Shown: one piece after another, positions 36,102 to 44,212 of the stretch
Layout: each line of letters opens with the position of its first letter
Numbering within the stretch: position 1 is the first letter of the stretch
Assembly: GCF_013409045.1 (NCBI RefSeq)
Contig: NZ_JACCBT010000001.1
Span: 1,922,001-1,986,000 of the forward strand
Source of the DNA: Actinomadura citrea
Lineage (GTDB): Bacteria; Actinomycetota; Actinomycetes; Streptosporangiales; Streptosporangiaceae
Direction of reading: 5' to 3'
DNA: 64,000 bases
Translations under genes and position numbers: made by a program
Notes under the pieces: model-generated
What the model was told of the DNA's origin: nothing
Database searches by the model: none
Seen by the model: the letters and a program-made list of their open reading frames with translations, nothing else

Positions 36102-36533
36102 ATGGCAGCGACCGGAAAGACCAAGACCAGGCCCACGACCACCCGTGGCCGGGCCCCGCAAAAGGAGCGGCCCCAGACCAAGGGCCGAGCTTCCACCACG
36201 AAGCGCCCCACGTCGAAGGAGGGCACCGGAACGGCGCATCGGACGGTCGCTGTTCCTCTTGTCACCCCGCACGTCACCGTCCACAGGGTCAACGTGCCGA
36301 CGCCGACTCTTCCGGTGAGCGGCGACGAGATGATGACCGCCGGTAAGGCCGTGACCTCGTTCCTCGCGCCGCCGGGCAGGCTGGCCTACTACGCAGGGCT
36401 GGGCGCCCTGGCGGCGTTCGGTGTCGTGGAATGGCCGGTGGCCGCGGCGATCGGGGTCGGGGTCGCCGTCGCGAAGCGCGCAAGCCGCTCCAGTGAGCGG
36501 CAGCATGAGCAGCCAGGGCGCCGCCGCCAGTAG
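36102..36533 (+). CDS. Basic-tailed small membrane protein
   Basis: A 143-residue protein with a Lys/Arg/Thr-rich, probably disordered N-terminus (about residues 1-50), a conserved-looking 'TVAVPLVTPHVTVHRVNVP' segment, and one long hydrophobic stretch or hairpin at about 95-125 ('LAYYAGLGALAAFG', 'WPVAAAIGVGVAV'). It lies 207 bp after the P-type ATPase on the same strand, and a functional link is plausible. ATG 36102 has AGGAGG 5 nt upstream. No known family. Confidence 0.7.
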   Translation: MAATGKTKTRPTTTRGRAPQKERPQTKGRASTTKRPTSKEGTGTAHRTVAVPLVTPHVTVHRVNVPTPTLPVSGDEMMTAGKAVTSFLAPPGRLAYYAGLGALAAFGVVEWPVAAAIGVGVAVAKRASRSSERQHEQPGRRRQ

Positions 36534-36562
36534 TAGGAGCCGAGAAGCGGGCGCGAAGCGGG

Positions 36563-37333
36563 TCAGTCGCCGGTGTTGGTCTGGATCTCGCTGACGACCA
36601 GGGGGGTCGGCTGGGAGGTCATGGTCTGGTCGTCGAGGGCGCCGCCGGCGGCGTCGCAGTCGGCGCCCTGGCAGGTCCAGGTGATCTTCCAGGTGATGGT
36701 GGCGGTGATCTGCCAGGCGCCGCCCGGCTGGCCGGCCGAGGCGCGCGTGTAGGTGTAGCCGCAGGTCTTTCCGTCCTTGCTGCCCGCGTCCTGGCAGACG
36801 ATCTGTGTCTCGCCGAGGTTCCAGGTGACGGACGACGGGTTCGCCGTCGCCTGGACGGTCTGGGCGCCCACCGTGATCGGCTGGGTCTGGACGACGGTGA
36901 AGCCGTCCACCCACAGGGACGTCCGCAGCCGGACGAAGGTCTTGCCCTTGGGGGCCGTGTGGACGGTCGGCACGGGGAACTGGGCCGAGGCCCTGGCCTG
37001 CTGCACCAGCGTCCAGGTGTCGGGCGGTGCGGGCGGAGGCGGCGCGCCGCCTCCGGGGCCGTCGACGCCGTCCACGGCCTGGTTGTCGGTCAGGCCTTCG
37101 GGGGCGGGTGGGGCCACCGGGCCGCTGACGCCGCCCGTCCCGCCTCCGCCCGTCCCGCCTCCGCCCCCGCCTCCGCGTCCGCCGGTCACGCCGGACAGGT
37201 TGCAGTCGAGACCTTTGTTCGCGCCGCCGCATCCGTCGGCGAGGGCCTGGGCCGGGGCCACGAGGGTGGACAGGAGGGCCGCCGCCACGGTGATGCCTGA
37301 CGCCGCGCGGTGCCGTGTGGGGGTGTGAGACAT
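36563..37333 (-). CDS. Secreted Gly/Pro-rich linker protein, unknown function
   Basis: A 256-residue exported protein. Signal peptide residues 1-33 ending 'AQALADG'; a Gly-rich then Pro-rich linker at about 50-115; then a beta-rich domain with three cysteine pairs ('CGGANKGLDC', 'CQDAGSKDGKTC', 'CQGADC') and several Trp-containing strands ('WQITATITWKITW'), suggesting a disulphide-bonded extracellular fold. It follows a lipoprotein gene by 20 bp and they probably form an operon. Homologues in actinomycetes are sometimes called ATP/GTP-binding, but I see no such motif. Confidence 0.72.
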   Translation of the reverse strand: MSHTPTRHRAASGITVAAALLSTLVAPAQALADGCGGANKGLDCNLSGVTGGRGGGGGGGTGGGGTGGVSGPVAPPAPEGLTDNQAVDGVDGPGGGAPPPPAPPDTWTLVQQARASAQFPVPTVHTAPKGKTFVRLRTSLWVDGFTVVQTQPITVGAQTVQATANPSSVTWNLGETQIVCQDAGSKDGKTCGYTYTRASAGQPGGAWQITATITWKITWTCQGADCDAAGGALDDQTMTSQPTPLVVSEIQTNTGD

Positions 37334-37353
37334 CGCGTGTCCTCTGGGGGATG

Positions 37354-37941
37354 TCAGCATGTGCGGTCCCGGACGGAAGCGGCGACCTTCCAGGAACCGC
37401 CGTCGTACTGGACGGTGTACCGGTAGAGGTAGGCGCCGCCCTTCCCCCCGCCCGTCCGCTTGCCCGTCTTGGCGGAGAAGCGGTAACCCGCGACGGTGTT
37501 GACGCAGTCGATCAGGTAGACCTTCGTGCGGTCCTTGGAGGCCGCGTAGACCCGGGGGTTCAGGGTCTTCGTGAAGCGCCAGATCTGGCCCTTGGCCTTG
37601 GTGGCCTCGACGTCGTCGGTGACCTCGGTGAGGAGGGGGTCCATGGCGACGTCGGTGAGGCCGGCGGGGTCGTTCTTCTCGTAGGCGGCCTGGTACGCGG
37701 CCTGATAGGCGCGGTAGCGGGCAAGGACCGTCGTGAAGAGCTGCTCCGTCGGGACCGCGGTGGGCGCGCCGGCGGCGGCCGGGGTGCCGCCGGTGTCGAA
37801 CCGGCCGTTGGGGGCCAGTTCGCCGCCGCCGGACGAGCCGGACGAGCCGCATCCGGCGGCCGTGCACACGGCGAGGACGGCCGACAGGCAGGCGGCGCGG
37901 CGAGACCCCAGAGGGGAGGAACGTACCAACCGGGTGCGCAT
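37354..37941 (-). CDS. Lipoprotein, unknown function
   Basis: A 195-residue lipoprotein with lipobox 'TAAGC' (Cys31). The mature part has a helical segment 'FTTVLARYRAYQAAYQAAY' and a beta-sheet end ('GAYLYRYTVQYDGGSWKVAASV'), an arrangement seen in NTF2-like lipoproteins; that fold is a guess. AGGGA stands 5-6 nt before ATG 37941, better spaced than for ATG 37947. First gene of a two-gene operon with the secreted protein. Confidence 0.72.
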   Translation of the reverse strand: MRTRLVRSSPLGSRRAACLSAVLAVCTAAGCGSSGSSGGGELAPNGRFDTGGTPAAAGAPTAVPTEQLFTTVLARYRAYQAAYQAAYEKNDPAGLTDVAMDPLLTEVTDDVEATKAKGQIWRFTKTLNPRVYAASKDRTKVYLIDCVNTVAGYRFSAKTGKRTGGGKGGAYLYRYTVQYDGGSWKVAASVRDRTC

Positions 37942-38033
37942 CGCCATCCCTGAGCGGCAGCAGACAACGGGCCGAATACGCGCGAAAGCTTACAGAGATG
38001 CGTGGGGCGAGAAAAGAGATTCGTTGCGACCGC

Positions 38034-38064
38034 TTGACCTCGACCTTGCTTGAGGTACCAGGCT
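38034..38064 (+). promoter_or_regulatory. SoxR/MerR-type promoter of the oxidoreductase gene
   Basis: A -35 TTGACC (38034-38039) is followed by an inverted repeat with outer arms ACCTC (38037-38041) and GAGGT (38052-38056), close to the SoxR box core, then a weak -10 CAGGCT (38059-38064) at the over-long 19-bp spacing typical of MerR-family activated promoters. The ribosome site and ATG 38097 follow. Confidence 0.6.
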
Positions 38065-38096
38065 CCTGGTGAACGCGCTGATGGGAGGAGTCGGAC

Positions 38097-39053
38097 ATGC
38101 GTGCTGTGTGGTTGAGGAAGTTCGGCGGGCCGGAGGTGCTGGTCGCGGGGGACGCGCCCGATCCGGTGCCGGGTGAGGGCCGGGCGCTGGTCGAGGTCGA
38201 GTTCGCCAACATCACGTTCGTGGAGACGCAGATGCGGTCGGGCACCGGTCCGATGCCGGTGCGGCTGGAGCCGCCGGTGATCCCTGGCAACGGGGTCGGC
38301 GGCGTGGTCACGGCGGTCGGGGACGGGGTGGACGGGACGCTCGTCGGACGGCGTGTCGTCAGCAGTACCGGCGGCACCGGCGGCTACGCGGAGAAGGTCG
38401 CCGTGGACGCCGAGGGCCTGTTCGAGGTGCCGGACGGCCTGGCGCTCGACGACGCGGTCGCCCTGCTGGCCGACGGGCGCACCGCGACGATGATGACGCG
38501 CGCGGCCCGGCCCCGCGAAGGCGAACGCGTCCTGGTGGAGGCGGCGGCCGGTGGGGTCGGGACGCTCCTCGTCCAGCTCGCGAAGGCGCAGGGGGCGACG
38601 GTCGTCGCGGCCGCGCGAGGTGCGCGGAAGACCGAGCTGGTCATGAGGTTGGGGGCGGACGAGGCCGTCGACTACGGCGAGCCGGGCTGGGCGGAGAAGG
38701 CCGGGCCGGTGGACGTCGTGTTCGACGGCGTGGGCGGGGACGTGGCCCGCGAGGCGTTCGGCCTGCTCAGGAAGGGCGGACGCATGGTCAGTTTCGGGCT
38801 TGCGAGCGGGGAATGGGCGAGCATCCCCGAGGAGGACGCCCGGGAGCGGGGCGTCGCGCTCGTCCGGCCCACGGCCACGCCGGAGGAGTTGCGGGAGTTC
38901 ACGCGGCACGCGCTGCGCGAGGCGGCGGCCGGACGGATCGAGCCGGTGATCGGGCAGCGCTTCCCGCTCGACGACGCCGCCGGGGCGCACGCCGCGATCG
39001 AGTCGCGCGGGACCGTCGGCAAGACGCTCCTGGAGGTCAGCCCACCCTCCTGA
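38097..39053 (+). CDS. Quinone oxidoreductase-like MDR-family reductase
   Basis: A 318-residue medium-chain reductase of the zeta-crystallin/quinone oxidoreductase type: N-terminal GroES-like domain ('IPGNGVGGVVTAVGDGVDG'), nucleotide-binding 'VEAAAGGVGTLLVQLAKAQGA' at about 143-163, and no structural or catalytic zinc cysteines. It probably reduces quinones or enals with NADPH. The SoxR-like promoter suggests induction by redox-cycling compounds, as for an oxidoreductase gene in the S. coelicolor SoxR regulon. The 3' end overlaps the convergent hydrolase gene by 17 bp. Confidence 0.87.
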   Translation: MRAVWLRKFGGPEVLVAGDAPDPVPGEGRALVEVEFANITFVETQMRSGTGPMPVRLEPPVIPGNGVGGVVTAVGDGVDGTLVGRRVVSSTGGTGGYAEKVAVDAEGLFEVPDGLALDDAVALLADGRTATMMTRAARPREGERVLVEAAAGGVGTLLVQLAKAQGATVVAAARGARKTELVMRLGADEAVDYGEPGWAEKAGPVDVVFDGVGGDVAREAFGLLRKGGRMVSFGLASGEWASIPEEDARERGVALVRPTATPEELREFTRHALREAAAGRIEPVIGQRFPLDDAAGAHAAIESRGTVGKTLLEVSPPS

Positions 39054-40206
39054 GGAACGCGACCAGCGAACGCTCGTAGGCGGCGGGGTCGACGTTCCAG
39101 GACTCGGTGTGGTCGCCCGGCGTGGGGATGTGGGTGACCGTGCCGGGCGGCGCCTTCCGGGCGAAGGCGAAGGCGGGGGCGTTGGCGACGGTGGCGTCGT
39201 CCTCGGTGGTGAACATGAGGACCGGCGTCCGCAGGTGGGGCGCGAACCGGCGCATGTCGAAGTCGGTCAGGTCGATGCCGATGCGCCACTGCAGGACGCG
39301 CTTGGCGATGTCCGTCATGAAGCCGGGCAGGTGGCGGGCATCGGCCTGCTTGTCCAGGGTGGCGTTCCAGTCGAGGACGGGGGAGTCCAGCACGACCCCG
39401 CGCACGAACGACGGGTCCCGCTGCAACGTCGTCATCGCCATCGCGCCGCCCATCGACCATCCGTACAGGACGACGCCCGTCGCGCCGTGTGCGCGCGCGT
39501 AGCCCATGGCGGAGACGACGTCGTGCCACTCCTTGTCGCCCAGATGGTTGCGGCGGTCGTGCGAAGGGGGTGCGCCCACGTCATTGCGGTAGGCGATGGA
39601 CAGCATCGGCATGCCCAGCGCATGGACGGTGCGCATCACACGGAACGTCTCGGCCTTGTCGGCGTTGCGCCCATGGACGCCGATGACCCAGGTGCTCTTG
39701 GGGGACGTCCCCGGGACGAGCCACGCGGGCATGGGCCCGACCTCGGACGGATACGAGACGTCCTGGAACGGCAGCCCGAGCGCCGTCTTGGGGTCGCCGT
39801 CGTACATCCAGTGGTCGATCATCGCCGGGGCGTCCTTCACCAGGGCGCCCTCCACGGGGGACACCTTCCGGACGACGTGCTCGTCGTTCCCGCCGACGAC
39901 GGGCCCGAGCAGGGCGCGCCCGCCCTTCCAGACCAGGGCCCACGCGCCGGGACGCTCCGTCCCCGGCTCGCGGGGCAGCGTGACGGTGCCGTTCCCCATG
40001 TCCTCGATGGTCAGCGGGTACTCGGCGGAGTGGTCGACCTCGATGGCGACGCCGGCGAAGTACCAGCCGACCCCGCCGACGAGCGCGCACAGCAGTGCGG
40101 TGATCGTGACGACCGCCGACATCAGCGGGCGGGCACGGCGGCGACGCCGGGGGTGCGGCGGGCCGGGGGACGCCGGGACGGACGACGCTGGTGCAGCGGT
40201 GGACAC
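39037..40206 (-). CDS. Membrane-anchored alpha/beta hydrolase
   Basis: About 389 residues: a basic N-terminus ('PRRRRRARPL'), one TM anchor ('VVTITALLCALVGGVGWYFAG'), then an alpha/beta hydrolase. Nucleophile elbow 'GWSMGGAM' (G-x-S-x-G), acid 'FTTEDDATV' and histidine 'GDHTESW' form a complete triad. It is probably an extracytoplasmic esterase or peptidase-like enzyme facing outward. GTG 40206 keeps the basic region; the internal ATG 40122 would start just before the TM. Confidence 0.82.
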   Translation of the reverse strand: MSTAAPASSVPASPGPPHPRRRRRARPLMSAVVTITALLCALVGGVGWYFAGVAIEVDHSAEYPLTIEDMGNGTVTLPREPGTERPGAWALVWKGGRALLGPVVGGNDEHVVRKVSPVEGALVKDAPAMIDHWMYDGDPKTALGLPFQDVSYPSEVGPMPAWLVPGTSPKSTWVIGVHGRNADKAETFRVMRTVHALGMPMLSIAYRNDVGAPPSHDRRNHLGDKEWHDVVSAMGYARAHGATGVVLYGWSMGGAMAMTTLQRDPSFVRGVVLDSPVLDWNATLDKQADARHLPGFMTDIAKRVLQWRIGIDLTDFDMRRFAPHLRTPVLMFTTEDDATVANAPAFAFARKAPPGTVTHIPTPGDHTESWNVDPAAYERSLVAFLRRVG

Positions 40207-40331
40207 GACATACGAAAGTAGCCTCCCGCGAGCGTCGCCATCGCCCGGGGCGGCGCGCAATACATTGATTAGTGCGGTTAACCTGCCGATCAGGTGCCAT
40301 AGGGGGAGCCATCGGGACGGAGGGACGCGCG

Positions 40332-42254
40332 GTGACGGGCCAGGACGACCGCGTCGCGGAGTTCGAGAGCCGGGTCGCCGAGTTCGCCCGGCGGCTGGCC
40401 CCGCCCGGCTGGCGGCGGCTCGACCTGCACTGCGCCGCGACGGTCGCCGCGAGCGACGTCGCGCTGACGGTGCTGACGGGCGAAGGCGGGATCGTGGCGG
40501 CCGAGGACGTCCCGGAGGAGCTGACCGGCCTGCTGATGGACCTGCGCCGCGCGCAGTGCCGGCCCGAGCGGGGCAGCTGGTTCTCGATGACCATGATCAT
40601 CGAGCCGGGTTCGGTGCGCCCGCTCTACAACCACGAGTTCGACCCGCTGTGGGACCCGCCGATCCCGGTGGAGTACTGGCGGCGCGACCAGACCGTGATG
40701 CCGCGGGACGGCGAGAACGTGCCGGGCTGGCTGCGCGACCGGCTGGAGGGCCGCGAGCCCGCCGCGCCGCCCGCGTCCGCCCCGGAGCCGATGAACCCGG
40801 TCGAGCGGACGGAGCTGCTGTCGAACCGGTTCGCGATCCTGATCGCCGACCACGCGCCGGCGCTGTGGGAGCGGGTCTGCGGGCACTACCAGGCGGTCGG
40901 CGGGCACGCCGAGCTCTCCGCGATGACGTGCCACCACGCCGACGGCGCCCGGACGTCCCGGGAGGCGCCCGCCGCCGCCGCCGTGCTGCTCGACCGGCTC
41001 CGCGCCGGGACGCACGCGTTCCAGGGATCCACCTGGTCGCGGATCGACTTCGAGGTCCTGTACGAGGACGGGGCCGTGCGCTGCCGCGCGAGCTTCGCCC
41101 ACGACGACGAGCCGCGCTGGGACGAGGAGCCGTCCGCCGACGACGTCCGGCGCGAGCTGGAGCGGTTCCCGCGCGAGGACGTCCCGGACTGGATGGCGCG
41201 CCGGCTCGGACCGCGCCCCCGGCCGATGGCGGTGGCCGGCACGCCGCCGCCCCCGCCGGGGTCGGGGCTGCGCCGGGCCAAGATCTTCGACCATGCGGGC
41301 CCGGACGGGAGCCGTCCCGCCGTGTCGCGCCCGCCCGTCCCGCCGGACCAGGCCGGGCGCGTGGCCGGGTACCTGCGGCAGGCCCCGGCCGTCATGGCCG
41401 CGCGCTCGAACGCCCCCGACCGGCTCGACCCGTCGCGCGGCTCGGCGGTGCCGCTGACCTTCCACACCGACGGGACGTGGGTGTGGTCGGGTGCGGTGGC
41501 CTATTACCTGAGCGAGCACGGCGTCCCGCCGGAGCCCGACCTCGTCGCGCACATCATCGCCAACGGGTTCCGCGTCCCCGAAGTCGACGACGACACCATG
41601 AACGCCGCGAACTCCGCCGTCACCGGACGCGCCGCGCCCGAACGCGTTCCGGCCGGAGCCGAGCCCGATTGGACGGGGACGCTCCAGCACCGCCTCGACC
41701 AGCTCCGCGTCGACCGCGCCGCCTACCGCATCAACGCGCGCCGCCTCGACGACGTGGCCGAGGGCGTCTGGTGCCTGGTGTCGCGGCAGGGCCGCTGGTC
41801 GGTGTTCCGGATGCGCGACGGGGAGCGCCGCAAGGAGGCCGTCTTCGACGACGCCGAGCAGGCGTCCGCGCACCTGCTCGGGCGGCTGCTGCTCGACCCA
41901 CGCCACACCGTCGAGGACGGGCCCTTCGCGCCGCTCAAGGGTGAGCCGCCGCTCTCGCTCCTGCGCGACCGCCATGTCGTGGAACTGGCCGCGGGAACGG
42001 AGGTGGACCGCTACGGCGCCCCGGACGGCAACGTGACGTACGCGGCGCGCACGCCGTATCCGCAGCGGTCGCTGCCGCCCGAGTGGCGGGACCGCCCGTA
42101 CCGCGTCTACCGGCTGCAGCGGCCTATGGAGACCCTGACCGGAACGGCCGTCCCGTGGTTCGGGCAGCCGGGCGGCGGGACGGCGCACGTGTTCCGGCGG
42201 TCGGTCACCGACCTGCTCGCCGACGGCGGCCTCGTCGAGATCCCGGACGCCTGA
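40332..42254 (+). CDS. TNT-domain (NAD glycohydrolase) protein with YezG-like repeats
   Basis: A 640-residue protein. The C-terminal about 95 residues ('DRYGAPDGNVTYAARTPY', 'QRSLPPEWRDRPYRVYRL', 'VPWFGQPGGGT') match the tuberculosis necrotizing toxin domain, which hydrolyses NAD. Upstream are two similar segments (about 1-135 and 155-295) resembling YezG-type immunity proteins ('WFSMTMIIEPGSVRPLYNHEF' and 'WSRIDFEVLYEDGAVRCRASF'), then a conserved 'FHTDGTWVWSGAVAYYLSEHG' region. There is no signal peptide and no obvious separate immunity gene. GTG 40332 follows GGAGGGA by 7 nt. Confidence 0.8.
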   Translation: MTGQDDRVAEFESRVAEFARRLAPPGWRRLDLHCAATVAASDVALTVLTGEGGIVAAEDVPEELTGLLMDLRRAQCRPERGSWFSMTMIIEPGSVRPLYNHEFDPLWDPPIPVEYWRRDQTVMPRDGENVPGWLRDRLEGREPAAPPASAPEPMNPVERTELLSNRFAILIADHAPALWERVCGHYQAVGGHAELSAMTCHHADGARTSREAPAAAAVLLDRLRAGTHAFQGSTWSRIDFEVLYEDGAVRCRASFAHDDEPRWDEEPSADDVRRELERFPREDVPDWMARRLGPRPRPMAVAGTPPPPPGSGLRRAKIFDHAGPDGSRPAVSRPPVPPDQAGRVAGYLRQAPAVMAARSNAPDRLDPSRGSAVPLTFHTDGTWVWSGAVAYYLSEHGVPPEPDLVAHIIANGFRVPEVDDDTMNAANSAVTGRAAPERVPAGAEPDWTGTLQHRLDQLRVDRAAYRINARRLDDVAEGVWCLVSRQGRWSVFRMRDGERRKEAVFDDAEQASAHLLGRLLLDPRHTVEDGPFAPLKGEPPLSLLRDRHVVELAAGTEVDRYGAPDGNVTYAARTPYPQRSLPPEWRDRPYRVYRLQRPMETLTGTAVPWFGQPGGGTAHVFRRSVTDLLADGGLVEIPDA

Positions 42255-42266
42255 GCGCGCCCCGGC

Positions 42267-42917
42267 TCAGGCCTGGCCGATCGCGGCGACCAGCCCGAGC
42301 GCCAGCACCAGGTCGAGATGGATGAACGTCTCCAGCTTCGCGCCCGGCGGGACGTCCGGGTCGGCGGCGAGCCGGTCCAGGACGGCGAGCGCGGCGGGGC
42401 TGCCGAGGTCGTCGGCCAGCGCGGCCTCGGCCTCGGCCGCGTACGCGCGGTTCATCGGGCGTCCCGGGGACGTCGCCCACTGGGCGACCTTGCCGCGCCA
42501 CGCGTCCAACCGCTCCGCGGCCGCCGACAGCTTCTCCGCCGACAGCTCCAGAGGCTCCCGGTAGGGGGTCTCCAGCATCGCCAGGCGCGCGGTGTACGGA
42601 TCCGGCGAGGTCCCGGTCTCCTGCGGGACGGCCATGCACAGCGCGTCCCTGTCGGCCGTCTCCGAGACGTACACGTCGGCGTCCGGGAGGACGTCGTCCA
42701 GCACCTCGAACTCCTGGACGCCGTAGTCGTCCAGGCCCGTCGCGGCGCCCGGCGTGCTCACGACCCGGACGTGGCGCCCGGACCGTCCGGCGACCCGCCG
42801 CAGCAGGTCGGCGACGACCGCGCGGCGGTACCCGCCGTCCACGACCTGGACGCGCAGCCCGCGCCCGGCGGGCAGCGCCTCCGTCCGTCCCGTCCGATGG
42901 TCGTGGAGCCGCAGCAT
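42267..42917 (-). CDS. Cysteinyl-tRNA synthetase-like protein lacking the catalytic core
   Basis: A 216-residue protein. The N-terminus 'MLRLHDHRTGRTEAL' and the C-terminal 'MNRAYAAEAEAALADDLGSPAALAVLDRL' resemble the two ends of CysRS/MshC proteins, including the DALR-region helix, but the HIGH and KMSKS motifs and zinc cysteines are missing. It is probably a regulatory or structural paralogue, not an active synthetase. Convergent with the TNT gene and 22 bp after the methyltransferase gene. ATG 42917 has GGGAGG unusually close (1 nt); GTG 42926 is an alternative. Confidence 0.6.
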   Translation of the reverse strand: MLRLHDHRTGRTEALPAGRGLRVQVVDGGYRRAVVADLLRRVAGRSGRHVRVVSTPGAATGLDDYGVQEFEVLDDVLPDADVYVSETADRDALCMAVPQETGTSPDPYTARLAMLETPYREPLELSAEKLSAAAERLDAWRGKVAQWATSPGRPMNRAYAAEAEAALADDLGSPAALAVLDRLAADPDVPPGAKLETFIHLDLVLALGLVAAIGQA

Positions 42918-42939
42918 GCCTCCCACCTTAGGGCGGCGC

Positions 42940-43752
42940 CTACAGCGGGAGGTCGGCGGCCATCGGCCCGAACGGCGTCGGCGCGGCCCCGTCCGACCGC
43001 CGGACGGCCGCGAACCGCAGCCGCACGTAGTCGGCGACCCACCCCGACTCGCGGCGCAGCGCGGGCGCGGCGAGGTCGTTCACGCGGTCGAGCAGCGGGT
43101 CCACCAGCTCCGGCGGGACGTCGGCCAGCGCGCGGGAGGCGTACGCGCGGACCCAGTCGGCGGCGCCGTTCGGGCCTTCGGTCATCCGCGTCGGGCGCTC
43201 GGCGTGCTCCAGCAGCCGCAGCGTGAACCCGGCCTCCTCCAGCTTGGTCGCGTACGCGGCCGGCGACGGGAAGTACCAGGGCAGCTCAGGCTCACCGAGG
43301 CCGAACACCCGCCACGCCGTCTGCATCGCGACGATCAGCTCGGCGCAGTTGCCCGCGCCGCCGAGCTCGCCGACGAACCGGCCGCCGGGACGCAGCGCCG
43401 CGTGCACGCGCCCGATCACCGCGTCGGGGTCGCGGGTCATCCAGTGCAGGGCCGCGTTCGAGGCGACCGCGTCGAAGGACTCGGTGACGGTGAAGTCGTG
43501 GGCGTCGCCGACGATGAACGACAGCCCGGTGTGCATGGCGGTCGCCTGCGCGACCATCTCGGGGCTGCCGTCGATGCCCAGCACCTCGGCGCCCCGCTCG
43601 GCGATCTCCGCGCTGAACGAGCCGGTGCCGCACCCGAGGTCGATGACCCTCTCGCCGGGCTGCGGGTCGAGGAGGTCGACGAGGGGCGCACCGTGCGCGG
43701 ACACATACCCGAAGGCGGAGTCGTACGTCGTCACGGCCCAGTTCACTGTCAC
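42940..43752 (-). CDS. Class I SAM-dependent methyltransferase
   Basis: A 270-residue methyltransferase with SAM motif I 'VIDLGCGTGSFSAEIAERG' near residues 36-54, acidic motif II 'VLGIDGSPEM', and 'FDAVASNAALHWM'. It resembles trans-aconitate-methyltransferase-like enzymes; the substrate is unknown. Start GTG 43752 (GTG 43746 possible), near a TAAATT stretch, perhaps leaderless. Probably operonic with the CysRS-like gene 22 bp downstream. Confidence 0.88.
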   Translation of the reverse strand: MTVNWAVTTYDSAFGYVSAHGAPLVDLLDPQPGERVIDLGCGTGSFSAEIAERGAEVLGIDGSPEMVAQATAMHTGLSFIVGDAHDFTVTESFDAVASNAALHWMTRDPDAVIGRVHAALRPGGRFVGELGGAGNCAELIVAMQTAWRVFGLGEPELPWYFPSPAAYATKLEEAGFTLRLLEHAERPTRMTEGPNGAADWVRAYASRALADVPPELVDPLLDRVNDLAAPALRRESGWVADYVRLRFAAVRRSDGAAPTPFGPMAADLPL

Positions 43753-43791
43753 AATTTATCGGACATCGACCGATGGTGAGATGGGGTTGCC

Positions 43792-44157
43792 GTGGCGGAC
43801 GTCACGTCCGAGATCCGCGTCGTCGGGGCCGAGCGCCCGGACGGCCTGACCCTGCGCACTTCCGGCCTGTCCGCCAGGGGCCTCCCGGAACTGCGCGCCG
43901 ACGGGCTTCCGCCCTATCTGGGGCAGGGCTGGGCGCGCGTCCTCGCCGCGCTCGCGCAGCGCCTCGCCGCCACCGGGGGGATCCCGGAAGAACCGGCGCC
44001 CGGAGTCGAGATCCGTCTCACACTGGCGCCCGGCGTCGAGATCCGTCTCACACCGGCGGACGGCGGCACGCTGGCGCCCGTCCCGCCGCCGGGACGCGAC
44101 CTCGCCGAGTGGCGCCGGGACGTCCTGCTCCGGATGTTCCCCGAAGCCCGCGCCTGA
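43792..44157 (+). CDS. Small hypothetical protein with a 10-residue tandem repeat
   Basis: A 121-residue soluble protein, no family recognised. Residues about 69-88 are two copies of APGVEIRLT(L/P), from a 30-bp DNA duplication (43995-44054, 28 of 30 bases identical), probably recent. Start GTG 43792 with weak GGGG upstream. It lies between the divergent methyltransferase and the enoyl-CoA hydratase. Confidence 0.55.
   Translation: MADVTSEIRVVGAERPDGLTLRTSGLSARGLPELRADGLPPYLGQGWARVLAALAQRLAATGGIPEEPAPGVEIRLTLAPGVEIRLTPADGGTLAPVPPPGRDLAEWRRDVLLRMFPEARA
43995..44054 (+). repeat. 30-bp in-frame tandem duplication
   Basis: Two copies (43995-44024 and 44025-44054) differing at two positions, inside the coding region of the small protein. 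The high identity suggests recent slippage. Confidence 0.85.
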
Positions 44158-44169
44158 CGGGCCCCTTCC

Positions 44170-44183
44170 TAGAATCGGATTCT
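44170..44183. promoter_or_regulatory. Palindrome with -10 element upstream of the enoyl-CoA hydratase
   Basis: AGAATC (44171-44176) and GATTCT (44178-44183) form a perfect 6-1-6 palindrome, overlapping a -10-like TAGAAT (44170-44175), 30 nt before GTG 44213. It may be the operator of an unlinked regulator. Confidence 0.45.
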
Positions 44184-44212
44184 GACAGCCGGTCTGGAGA
44201 AGGGTGCGCAGG

